From an uncultured Bacteroidia bacterium (GTDB lineage: Bacteria > Bacteroidota > Bacteroidia > Bacteroidales > Prolixibacteraceae), in contig CAIXZH010000032.1 of assembly GCA_903923905.1 (NCBI GenBank), positions 1 through 42,312 of the forward strand: a stretch of DNA of 42,312 nucleotides, read 5' to 3'. Below are positions 34,712 through 42,298 of this stretch, piece by piece; within the stretch, counting starts at the first letter, position 1, and each line of letters starts with the position of its first letter. Position numbers and translations under genes: made by a program. The notes beneath the pieces are model-generated. The model made no database searches and was not told the origin of the DNA. It saw only the letters and a program-made list of their open reading frames with translations.

Positions 34712-36247
34712 TCATTTTATGCTGTCAGCCTCGCAGACAACCCTGAACCCGTTGTCGATGCAGTCGGAATACCACCAGATACTCTTGGGCATCTGGGGGT
34801 CGGTTACGAGCCAAGCCTGTGTTTTAGTGAAATCTCTGGCAGCACTTCTCACATCTTTGGCATCACTTTTAAACGATCCACCCCTGATTACATGTTCGGT
34901 TCCCGATTCGGGACCTTTGGGATTAACCACGAATGGTACTCCGGTTTTGTAGGCATCGGGCGAGTAAAAGTCGGAACAGAACTCGGCGATGTTTCCGGCC
35001 ATATTTTTCAACCCGAACGGATTTGCTTTTACCGAGCCGGGATCCTGGGTCTTGGAAGCGCTGTTTACCAGGTACACAATGTGCGAGCTGATAATCGTTG
35101 TATCGGGTCCAAAGATTTTCTTAAAGATCCCTTTTGAGGTGAATTTCTTCGGGTCACCTTCAAAGAAATAAGGAGTAGTCGTATTTCCGCGGCAGGCATA
35201 TTCCCACTCGGCTTCGGTTGGGAGGCGATACTTTTTACCGGTGACTTTGGAGAGCCACTCGCAATAGGTATTTGCAGCACGCCAGGACATGGTAATCGCT
35301 GGTCTTGAACCTTTTCCCCATCCCTGATCGGGAGCTCCCCATGGAGGGGTAGGACCTGTTACGGCATCCACATTCTTATTTACAATTATCTGTCCTTCAG
35401 TTCTTCCCTGTGAAGCAGTTGCCTGGAAGAACGCGAGATATTCGTTCCAGGAGACTTCAATTTTGCCCATCCAGAATTTCGAAACCTTGACTTTATGAAC
35501 CGGACCTTCATCCAGTTTACGCAGTGGCTCATTATCCGGACTTCCCATATTAAATATTCCCTCTGGAATTGCCACCATGTCGAAGGCAACCGTGGTCCCG
35601 GGAATTTTTTCGGTGAAACTTTCAAATTTATCAACCTTGGTCGCACTTGTAAATTTTTCCTGGCTCAGGGCAGCGTCAACTCCGAAATTGGTATCGTGTT
35701 CGTGCTTGACATTTTTGTCGAAATGCCCGACGTTCAAGTGACAGTTGATACAATTAGGCTTGGGATCTTCTTTTACGTTGATATAGGCCAGGTGGGCATT
35801 GCTCCCGTTTACCGATAAAGTTACGGGGAACAGATTGGAATGACATTTAATACACGATTTTTCGTAGGTAAAACCTTTTGCATTGTCAAGTAACTTCTTT
35901 GATTCCCAGTTTAATTTGGAACTATCCTTAAACAGATAGCCATATACATCGATTGCGCCATGTTTGGCTTTGGCGAGCAGGTATCCTTCACCCTTTGGAG
36001 GGAGGTGACACTCAACGCAATGGACAGATACGCCGGTTCTGTTATTGTGGTGAGGGCCGAGTTTCCAGGTCTGTTCTGCCCATGGATGAATATGGCACGA
36101 CATGCAATAACTGTCAGAGGATGTGGTTGTTGATACTGTATTAAAGATGCCGATAACGACCAGGCACAGGAGTGCCCCGAAGGTCATTATCCAAATCCGG
36201 GCCTTTGATCCGTTGATCACCCGAAGAACAAAATTCTTAATATTCAT
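34712..36247 (-). CDS. NapC/NrfH-type tetraheme cytochrome c fused to an FGE-like (SUMF1) domain
   Basis: One reading frame of 511 residues joins two modules. Residues 18-38 form a membrane anchor (IWIMTFGALLCLVVIGIF). Four CxxCH heme-binding motifs follow: C48-H52, C77-H81, C132-H136 and C166-H170, with the NapC/NrfH-style spacing and neighbouring sequence (CMSCH..GPHHNNRTG..CVECHLPP). Residues 221-508 are a formylglycine-generating-enzyme-like fold (VAIPEGIFNMGSPDNE, RPAITMSWRAANTYCEWL, RLPTEAEWEYACRG, GLKNMAGNIAEFCSD, VIRGGSFKSDAKD, NGFRVVC). The paired catalytic cysteines of true FGE, expected after GGSF, are absent. It should sit in the inner membrane with both modules outside. It heads an operon of exported sugar oxidoreductases. 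Confidence 0.93.
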   Translation of the reverse strand: MNIKNFVLRVINGSKARIWIMTFGALLCLVVIGIFNTVSTTTSSDSYCMSCHIHPWAEQTWKLGPHHNNRTGVSVHCVECHLPPKGEGYLLAKAKHGAIDVYGYLFKDSSKLNWESKKLLDNAKGFTYEKSCIKCHSNLFPVTLSVNGSNAHLAYINVKEDPKPNCINCHLNVGHFDKNVKHEHDTNFGVDAALSQEKFTSATKVDKFESFTEKIPGTTVAFDMVAIPEGIFNMGSPDNEPLRKLDEGPVHKVKVSKFWMGKIEVSWNEYLAFFQATASQGRTEGQIIVNKNVDAVTGPTPPWGAPDQGWGKGSRPAITMSWRAANTYCEWLSKVTGKKYRLPTEAEWEYACRGNTTTPYFFEGDPKKFTSKGIFKKIFGPDTTIISSHIVYLVNSASKTQDPGSVKANPFGLKNMAGNIAEFCSDFYSPDAYKTGVPFVVNPKGPESGTEHVIRGGSFKSDAKDVRSAARDFTKTQAWLVTDPQMPKSIWWYSDCIDNGFRVVCEADSIK

Positions 36248-36270
36248 TGGTTATAAGGGTTCAATCCAAA

Positions 36271-36303
36271 AACACAACAGCTGTTGTGCTGTTCTGTTGT
36301 GTT
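36271..36303 (-). promoter_or_regulatory. Palindrome and inverted repeat in the leader of the cytochrome operon
   Basis: CACAACAG|CTGTTGTG (36273-36288) is a perfect 16-base palindrome. In addition AACACAACAG (36271-36280) matches, in reverse complement, CTGTTGTGTT (36294-36303) exactly. The pair lies 24 bases before the ATG at 36247, so it could be an operator or an RNA hairpin that affects translation or early termination. Confidence 0.5.
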
Positions 36304-36390
36304 ATGCATAATGTGTTTTATGGTACGTACTTATATCAAATCAGAACTTAATGTTAGCGATAATTATAACGATATAGCTCATGCGCAAAA

Positions 36391-36410
36391 TCCGTTCTGA
36401 TCCGTTCTGT
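36391..36410. repeat. Tandem 10-base direct repeat
   Basis: TCCGTTCTGA and TCCGTTCTGT lie back to back, one helical turn apart, about 145-165 bases upstream of the cytochrome operon start. Such pairs can be regulator-binding sites. Nothing in the sequence identifies the regulator. Confidence 0.4.
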
Positions 36411-36483
36411 AAACATAGTCGTTTTTTTATTTCAGCCAACAAATAATTTTCATGTTATAAAACAGTAAAATTCAGGCCTGGAA

Positions 36484-39255
36484 TCAGTGGGCAAGCAGCC
36501 AGTTTTCGGCGGCATCCATTTCTATTTCAAGCGGAACATCCAGTTTGACAGCACTTTCCATCTCCTCTTTTACAACTTCCTTTACCGCGTCGAGTTCTGT
36601 TTTCAAAACATCAAAGTTTAATTCGTCATGTACCTGTAGGATCATTTTTGACTGCAAACCTAACGCGGCGAACCGTTTGTTGATGTTGATCATAGCCACT
36701 TTAATGATATCGGCGGCCGATCCCTGGATGGGTGCATTGATTGCATTCCGTTCGGCAAAGGCCCTGACTGCCGCATTGGCTGAATTGATGTCGCTGAGGT
36801 ATCTTCTCCGCCCCATAATCGTTTCAACATATCCTCTTTGGCGGGCCAATACCAGTTGGCTGTCCATATAATCCTTGACCATTGAAAAATTGGCAAAGTA
36901 GTCATCGATAAGCTGTTTGGCTTCTCCCCTGGGAATATTGAGCCGCTGTGAGAGGCCAAAGGCCGAAATTCCGTAAAGGATCCCGAAGTTGGCTGTTTTT
37001 GCTTTCCGGCGCATCTCGGATGTAACTTCACTTATGGGTACTCCGAAAATTTTGGAGGCTGTCGCTGAATGGATATCTTCTCCGTTCCGGAATGCTTCGG
37101 TCATCACCCTGTCGTGGGAGACGGCTGCCATAATGCGGAGTTCGATCTGGGAATAGTCTGCGGAGAGAAAGATATGATCCTTATCACTGGGGATAAAAGC
37201 CTTGCGGATCTCGCGGCCCGCTTCGTCCCTGATCGGGATGTTCTGCAGATTCGGATTGGTGGAGCTTAATCGTCCGGTGGCCGCAATAGTCTGATTGAAT
37301 GAAGAGTGAATCTTTCCGGTTTGTGGATTGATCAGTTTGGGAAGTGCCTCTACATAGGTTGAAAGGAGTTTCTTTAGACCCCGGTGTTCCAGGATTTTTG
37401 CAATGATCGGGTGTTTATCCTGCAGATTGACCAGGATCTCCTCACCCGTGGAGTATTGTTTTGTCTTCGTTTTCTTTGCTTTCGGATCGAGATTTAGTTT
37501 TTCGAACAGGATGTATCCCAGCTGTTTTGGGGATGAAATGTTGAAATGTTCGCCGGCCATTTCAATGATGCTGTTTTCGAGTTCAATGATCTGTTCGCGC
37601 AGGATTACCGCATAATCGTCGAGCACTTTTGGATCAATTTTCAATCCGGAGAGTTCCATCTGAACCAACACTTTTAAAAGCGGCATTTCAACCTGAGAGA
37701 AGAGATTCTTCACTTCGGCCTTAATCATCTCCTGGTCAAGCAACTCTCTGAGCTGGAAGGTGATGTCAGCATCCTCGCAGGCATATTCCTTGATCAGCTC
37801 GGGATCGACCTGTCGCATGGTGAGCTGGTTTTTTCCCCGTTTTCCGATCAGTTCCTCGGTGGCCACTTTTTTATAACCGAGGTAGATTTCGCTCAGGTAA
37901 TCCAGGTTATGCCGAAGATCCGGTTGTATCAGGTAATGGGCAACCATGGTGTCGAAATAATCTCCTTTTATTTCAAGGTCATATCGTGATAGGATGAGGA
38001 TATCAAATTTCATGTTCTGGCCAATCTTCAGAATAGCCTCTTTCGCAAAAATGGGTTTAAATTCATGAACAAGAGCCAGGGCCTTTTTCCGGTCCGTTGG
38101 AACAGGGACAAAATAAGCTTCTCCCGGATTGTAGGAGAATGATAATCCTACCAACTGATCGGACTGTGTGTCGAGACCGGTTGTTTCCGTATCAAAACAA
38201 AAAGCCTTCTGTTCTCCTAACTGTGTGATGAGTTTTTTTATTTTTTCATCGGTATCAGCAAGTATATAGTTGTGTGTCACCGACTTGATATCGGTGTGAA
38301 CTCCGGGTGTTTCTGTCTGGGTTTGTTCCCCCATACTAAACAGAGACCCTTGTTCAAAAGCTGGTGGAGGCTCAACAATTTTATTTTTAGGGGGTAATAT
38401 TTTCTCTGCGAGTGTCCTGAATTCAAGTTCGAGGAATATATCCCGTAAATGGTTATAGTCAGGTGTGGAGAGTATCAGTTCCTCCTGGTTGAATTCAAGG
38501 GGGACATCCAGAATGATTTCAGCCAGTTTGCGTGACATCCGAACCTGTTCCTCAAATTGCTCAAGGCTCTCTTTCTGTTTTCCCTTCAGTTTGGCAATAT
38601 TCTGATAGACTCCATCGACACTTCCAAATTCACCCACGAGTTTCATAGCGGTTTTGGGACCTATTCCGGGACAACCCGGGATATTATCGGCGGTATCACC
38701 CATCAGTCCCAGCACGTCGATGACCTGCAATGGATTGCTGATCTGAAAATTCTCACAAACCTGCTCAACCCCCAGGATCTCCATCTCATTTCCCATTCGT
38801 TTTGGTTTATACATGAAGATATTTTCCGAAACCAGCTGGGCATAATCCTTATCCGGAGTCACCATAAAAACCTGGAAACCGGCTCTTTCTGCGGTTTTGG
38901 CCAGGGTTCCGATTACATCATCGGCTTCGAAACCCTCTTTTTCAAGAATAGGGATTTGATATCCTTTGATAATCTCACGGATGTAAGGGATTGATTTCCG
39001 GATATCTTCGGGCATTTCATCGCGGTGAGCCTTGTATTCGGGGAACATATCATGCCGGAATGTGGGCCCTTTCATATCGAAGGCGATCGCAATATGGGTA
39101 GGTTTTTCTTTTTTCAGGATCTCTTCGAGGGTATTCACAAACCCCAGCATCGTTGAGGTGTTGAGCCCTTTGGAGTTGACGCGGGGTGCATTGATGAATG
39201 CGAAATAGGAGCGATAAATTAATGCATAAGCATCGAGTAGAAACAATCGGTTCAT
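36484..39255 (-). CDS. polA: DNA polymerase I
   Basis: This 923-residue enzyme has all three domains: 5'-3' exonuclease (FLLDAYALIYRS, FDMKGPTFRHD, EADDVIGTLAK, MGDTADNIPGCPGIGPKTA), 3'-5' exonuclease with intact carboxylates (FCFDTETTGLD, GQNMKFDILIL, YACEDADITFQL), and polymerase with motif A (SADYSQIELRIMAAVSHD), motif B (RRKAKTANFGILYGISAFGL) and motif C (LQVHDELNFDV). The ATG at 39255 gives the usual start MNRLFLLDAYA; the frame runs open to 39282. It is divergent from the polyprenyl synthase gene, with a -7 promoter-like box in between. Function is DNA repair and RNA-primer removal. Confidence 0.98.
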   Translation of the reverse strand: MNRLFLLDAYALIYRSYFAFINAPRVNSKGLNTSTMLGFVNTLEEILKKEKPTHIAIAFDMKGPTFRHDMFPEYKAHRDEMPEDIRKSIPYIREIIKGYQIPILEKEGFEADDVIGTLAKTAERAGFQVFMVTPDKDYAQLVSENIFMYKPKRMGNEMEILGVEQVCENFQISNPLQVIDVLGLMGDTADNIPGCPGIGPKTAMKLVGEFGSVDGVYQNIAKLKGKQKESLEQFEEQVRMSRKLAEIILDVPLEFNQEELILSTPDYNHLRDIFLELEFRTLAEKILPPKNKIVEPPPAFEQGSLFSMGEQTQTETPGVHTDIKSVTHNYILADTDEKIKKLITQLGEQKAFCFDTETTGLDTQSDQLVGLSFSYNPGEAYFVPVPTDRKKALALVHEFKPIFAKEAILKIGQNMKFDILILSRYDLEIKGDYFDTMVAHYLIQPDLRHNLDYLSEIYLGYKKVATEELIGKRGKNQLTMRQVDPELIKEYACEDADITFQLRELLDQEMIKAEVKNLFSQVEMPLLKVLVQMELSGLKIDPKVLDDYAVILREQIIELENSIIEMAGEHFNISSPKQLGYILFEKLNLDPKAKKTKTKQYSTGEEILVNLQDKHPIIAKILEHRGLKKLLSTYVEALPKLINPQTGKIHSSFNQTIAATGRLSSTNPNLQNIPIRDEAGREIRKAFIPSDKDHIFLSADYSQIELRIMAAVSHDRVMTEAFRNGEDIHSATASKIFGVPISEVTSEMRRKAKTANFGILYGISAFGLSQRLNIPRGEAKQLIDDYFANFSMVKDYMDSQLVLARQRGYVETIMGRRRYLSDINSANAAVRAFAERNAINAPIQGSAADIIKVAMININKRFAALGLQSKMILQVHDELNFDVLKTELDAVKEVVKEEMESAVKLDVPLEIEMDAAENWLLAH

Positions 39256-39279
39256 AACAACAAGAGATTTAATCGGAAT

Positions 39280-39287
39280 CAAAACTA
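39280..39287 (-). promoter_or_regulatory. -7-like element for polA
   Basis: On the minus strand this reads TAGTTTTG (TAnnTTTG), placed 25 bases before the ATG at 39255. No good -33 motif was found at the expected spacing. Confidence 0.35.
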
Positions 39288-39347
39288 CGTAAATTAATGT
39301 TTACCTTTGGCGGGTTAAAGAAAAAGAAAGGATACAAAATATTCAGC

Positions 39348-40322
39348 ATGTCATCTAAAGACCAGATTATAGCGCCAATTCAGGAGGAACTGATCAACTT
39401 TGAGCCGTATTTTAAAAAAGCGACTAAAAGTGATTTGCCGCTTTTAAGTAATATTATCAATTATATTCTGCGTCGTAAAGGGAAGCAGATGCGTCCGATG
39501 CTCGTATTCCTTACCGCAAAGTTGAACGGGGATTTCAATGAAAGGACTTTTCATGCTGCCTTGACCATTGAGTTACTCCATACGGCCACGCTTGTTCACG
39601 ATGATGTGGTTGATGATTCCTATCAGCGGCGCGGTTTTTTCTCGGTGAATGCTGTCTGGAAGAATAAGATTGCGGTTCTGGTTGGAGATTTTATTCTGGC
39701 CAAGGGGTTGCTCTGGTCAATCGATCATAAAGATTACGATATACTTGGCCATATCAGTACGGCTGTGAAGGATATGAGTGAGGGTGAGATCCTGCAGATT
39801 GAGAAGGCGCGGAAACTCGATATTACGGAAGCGGTCTATTTTGAGATCATCCGGAAGAAAACGGCCTCTTTACTTGCCACGAGCGCTGCTGTCGGAACAT
39901 GCTCAGTAACTACAGATATTGAGGTTATTGAGCGGATGAGGCTTTTCGGGGAATATGCAGGGATGGCTTTTCAGATCAAAGATGATCTTTTTGACTACCA
40001 AAAATCGAATGTGATCGGGAAACCCACAGGGAATGACCTACGTGAGAAGAAAATTACCCTTCCCCTGATTCATGCATTGAACCAGGTAGGAAGCAACGAT
40101 AAGTCGAGAATCCTTAAAATTGTGAGGAAGAGATCCAAATCAGCTGCGGATCTCAGAGAGGTCAGAGATTTTGTTGAGCTTCAAGGTGGATTTACTTATG
40201 CCGAAAAGGTAATGCACGAATATGTTGAAAAGGCAATTGGCCAATTGGCAGACTACACCGAATCGAAAGTTAAAACAGCATTGATCGGATACGTCAATTA
40301 CATCTCATCCCGGGTCAGTTAA
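39348..40322 (+). CDS. Polyprenyl diphosphate synthase
   Basis: Trans-prenyltransferase that extends farnesyl diphosphate into a long all-trans chain, as used for the menaquinone side chain. Both aspartate-rich motifs are visible: LVHDDVVDDSYQRRG (first, with DDVVD followed by the RRG that marks the family) and FQIKDDLFDY (second). KGKQMRPMLV near the N-terminus binds pyrophosphate. The ATG at 39348, preceded by GAAAGG, is preferred over ATG 39297 because homologues begin close to MSSxDQIxAPI. Chain length cannot be read reliably. The gene converges on deoC with one base between. Confidence 0.95.
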   Translation: MSSKDQIIAPIQEELINFEPYFKKATKSDLPLLSNIINYILRRKGKQMRPMLVFLTAKLNGDFNERTFHAALTIELLHTATLVHDDVVDDSYQRRGFFSVNAVWKNKIAVLVGDFILAKGLLWSIDHKDYDILGHISTAVKDMSEGEILQIEKARKLDITEAVYFEIIRKKTASLLATSAAVGTCSVTTDIEVIERMRLFGEYAGMAFQIKDDLFDYQKSNVIGKPTGNDLREKKITLPLIHALNQVGSNDKSRILKIVRKRSKSAADLREVRDFVELQGGFTYAEKVMHEYVEKAIGQLADYTESKVKTALIGYVNYISSRVS

Positions 40323-40323
40323 T

Positions 40324-41193
40324 TTAAAAGTAGACGACTCTTTCCCCTGAAAGCGAAGTGAGCAGGTTATTTGCCAAACGGCTGGCCCCGATTCGGAATA
40401 GCCTGTTATTCAGCCATTTATCCCCAAGAACTTCTTTTACGATGGCGATATATTTCAGGGCATCTGATGTTTCTGCAATTCCTCCGGCTGCCTTAAATCC
40501 AACTTTGAGATTTGTTTTTTCGTAATAGCTTTTAATGGCCTGGCACATCACCCAGGCGGCCTCAGGTGTAGCGGCAGGTTCCAGTTTTCCGGTTGAGGTT
40601 TTGATAAAGTCGGCACCACCCTCCATCGCCAGAAAGGATGCTTTCCAGATTTCGGAATAGCTCTTTAATGCCCCGGTCTCCAGGATTACTTTCAAACGGG
40701 CACTGTCACACGCCTTTTTCAACGTTGAGATTTCCCGAATGGCAGAACTGTAATCTCCGGCAAGAAACTGTCCTAAATTTAGTACAATGTCAATTTCGTT
40801 GGCCCCGTTCGATACCGCCATAATGGTTTCCAAGACCTTGACATCCAGAAAGGTTTGAGAAGCGGGGAATCCTGCCGATACCGAGGTGATACTGACCCCC
40901 GGCGCCCGAAGTGATTTTTTCACCGGTTCCACCAGGGTAGGATAGACACATATTGCTGCAACATCGGGTAATCCGGGAAAATTTTCAGAAAAACGGGAAA
41001 CTTTCAGTGCGAACTTTTCACCCTGAGCCGGAGTGTCTGTTGAATTGAGGGTGGTCAAATCGATGCACGAGAGAGCCAGTTCGTAGTATTTATGACTACC
41101 AAGGTTTTCAGATTTTTGAATGATCTCTGATACTGTTCCTGCTAATTCTTCATTAGAGAAGGTCTGATCTATTGTTTCAAAAAGTAGTTTCAT
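40324..41193 (-). CDS. deoC: Deoxyribose-phosphate aldolase
   Basis: DeoC cleaves 2-deoxyribose-5-phosphate to acetaldehyde and glyceraldehyde-3-phosphate, in deoxynucleoside salvage. The 289-residue protein shows the Schiff-base lysine in GADFIKTSTGK, the second catalytic lysine in VGFKAAGGIAE, and the segments EIDIVLNLGQFLAGDY and LKVILETGAL. It is about 30 residues longer than the E. coli enzyme, as in the eukaryote-like or long DeoC forms. Neighbouring dut, mazG and dtd genes have housekeeping roles in nucleotide and tRNA hygiene, but no deo operon partners are adjacent. A multi-hairpin repeat lies just upstream. Confidence 0.95.
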   Translation of the reverse strand: MKLLFETIDQTFSNEELAGTVSEIIQKSENLGSHKYYELALSCIDLTTLNSTDTPAQGEKFALKVSRFSENFPGLPDVAAICVYPTLVEPVKKSLRAPGVSITSVSAGFPASQTFLDVKVLETIMAVSNGANEIDIVLNLGQFLAGDYSSAIREISTLKKACDSARLKVILETGALKSYSEIWKASFLAMEGGADFIKTSTGKLEPAATPEAAWVMCQAIKSYYEKTNLKVGFKAAGGIAETSDALKYIAIVKEVLGDKWLNNRLFRIGASRLANNLLTSLSGERVVYF

Positions 41194-41312
41194 TATTAAT
41201 GTTATAAATGGTATGCTGAGAATGTTTGAATAATTGGCATAGCCAGTAAGGAGTGAAAAAATTGCAGCTCCGGCAATGCAGAAGGATAAACATTACATTA
41301 TTACCTCATATT

Positions 41313-41428
41313 GAACCCTTTCGGGGTTCCGGTTTTGTTTCTTCCTCCCCCCAATTTTATTGGGGGTTATTAATATAAAATCCTATCAGGATTTCAACAG
41401 GAAACAAAGGCAAATACTCTTAGAGTAT
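41313..41428. repeat. Compact multi-hairpin element (REP/BIME-like)
   Basis: Four perfect hairpins follow each other in 116 bases: GAACCC-N5-GGGTTC (41313-41329), CCCCCAA-TTTTA-TTGGGGG (41348-41366), AAATCCT-ATC-AGGATTT (41378-41394) and ATACTC-TTA-GAGTAT (41414-41428). An outer stem, TTTGTTTC (41334-41341) with GAAACAAA (41401-41408), encloses the second and third. This layout resembles the palindromic repeats spread by REP-associated tyrosine (Y1) transposases in Bacteroidota. No transposase gene is adjacent. A structured RNA or a set of terminators for the mazG/dtd transcript are other options. Confidence 0.65.
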
Positions 41429-41432
41429 ATAT

Positions 41433-41774
41433 TCAGCTGGTTAGCTTATCATTATTCAAATGCCGATACTGGTCGCGCTCGGTTTTCTTCTCCATATTCT
41501 TTGTGAAGGCCTCAGTCAGGTCAACCCCGGTCTGATTGGCAAGGCAAATGAGCACCCAAAGTACATCCGCGAGTTCGTCAGCCAGATTAACTTCTGACTC
41601 CCCACTTTTTGAGGATTGGTCTCCATATTTCCGGGCAATGATCCTTGCAACCTCGCCAACCTCCTCTGTGAGGATTGCCATGTTGGTTAATTCGTTAAAA
41701 TAGCGAACTCCATACTTTGTAATCCATTCATGAACTTCAGCCTGTGCTTTCCTGATTGTAATATCTTCTGTCAT
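41433..41774 (-). CDS. MazG-type nucleoside triphosphate pyrophosphohydrolase
   Basis: This 113-residue all-alpha NTP-PPase has the magnesium-binding pattern of the family: LTEEVGEVARIIARK (EExxE) and later LADELADVLWVLICLANQTG (ExxD). It hydrolyses nucleoside triphosphates, usually damaged or non-canonical ones, to monophosphate and diphosphate; it is a short single-domain form (113 residues), unlike two-domain E. coli MazG. Its start overlaps the dtd stop by four bases (ATGA on the minus strand), so the two are coupled. This gene order is common in Bacteroidota. Confidence 0.93.
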   Translation of the reverse strand: MTEDITIRKAQAEVHEWITKYGVRYFNELTNMAILTEEVGEVARIIARKYGDQSSKSGESEVNLADELADVLWVLICLANQTGVDLTEAFTKNMEKKTERDQYRHLNNDKLTS

Positions 41775-42226
41775 AATTCTTTGTTTTTGGAATCGATAAT
41801 AATTGTCACGGGTCCGTCGTTTGTCAGTTTTACCATCATCATGGCTCCAAATTCACCCGTCTGAACTTCCTTACCCAGGCTTTCCGACAGCAGTTGTACA
41901 AAGTTCCGGTAAAGCGGAATGGCTATTTCAGGCGGGGCGGCCTTGATGTATGAGGGACGGTTTCCCTTTTTGGTTTTGGCGTGAAGGGTAAACTGGCTTA
42001 CTGCAAGGACTTCTCCGTCAATATCTTTCACCGAGAGATTCATTACACCGTCGGGGTCATCAAAAATGCGTAACTGAATAATTTTTTTTATGATCCAGCT
42101 GAGATCTTCGGGTGTGTCTTCACTTTTGAAACCTGCAAGGACAAGGAGCCCCTGCTGAATGGATGATTTCAGAACATGATCAATGGTCACTGAAGCTTCC
42201 GACACGCGTTGAATTACAATTCTCAT
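41771..42226 (-). CDS. dtd: D-aminoacyl-tRNA deacylase
   Basis: DTD hydrolyses D-aminoacyl-tRNAs (and Gly-tRNA-Ala), a quality-control step in translation. The 151-residue protein carries both signature motifs: AVSQFTLHA (SQFTL, with the catalytic Thr) and TNDGPVTIII (the GP cis-proline motif). HAKTKKGNRPSY and the start MRIVIQRVSEASVTI are typical. It overlaps mazG by four bases and is therefore the first gene of a small quality-control operon. Confidence 0.97.
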   Translation of the reverse strand: MRIVIQRVSEASVTIDHVLKSSIQQGLLVLAGFKSEDTPEDLSWIIKKIIQLRIFDDPDGVMNLSVKDIDGEVLAVSQFTLHAKTKKGNRPSYIKAAPPEIAIPLYRNFVQLLSESLGKEVQTGEFGAMMMVKLTNDGPVTIIIDSKNKEL

Positions 42227-42270
42227 AAACCTGTTTTGGAATCAAAGTTAATCGATTTTGATCAAAAAAT

Positions 42271-42298
42271 AAGGGAAGCATTAAAATCTGCTTCCCTT
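42271..42298 (-). terminator. Rho-independent terminator of a gene beyond the right edge
   Basis: A perfect 10-base stem, AAGGGAAGCA (42271-42280) with TGCTTCCCTT (42289-42298) and an 8-base loop, is followed on the minus strand by ATTTTTTG. It implies a minus-strand gene ends just outside the window. Confidence 0.75.

Larger units (their letters stand above)
36248..36483. other. Intergenic region carrying repeats upstream of the cytochrome operon
   Basis: No gene is visible. The region includes a perfect palindrome with an overlapping inverted repeat (36271-36303) just upstream of the cytochrome operon start, and a tandem 10-base direct repeat (36391-36410). No TAnnTTTG element is obvious on the minus strand, so the promoter may depend on an activator. 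Confidence 0.5.

Noticed and set aside
34712-36247. Sulfatase-maturing formylglycine-generating enzyme
   Set aside because: The catalytic Cys pair after GGSF is absent and there is no sulfatase gene in the window.
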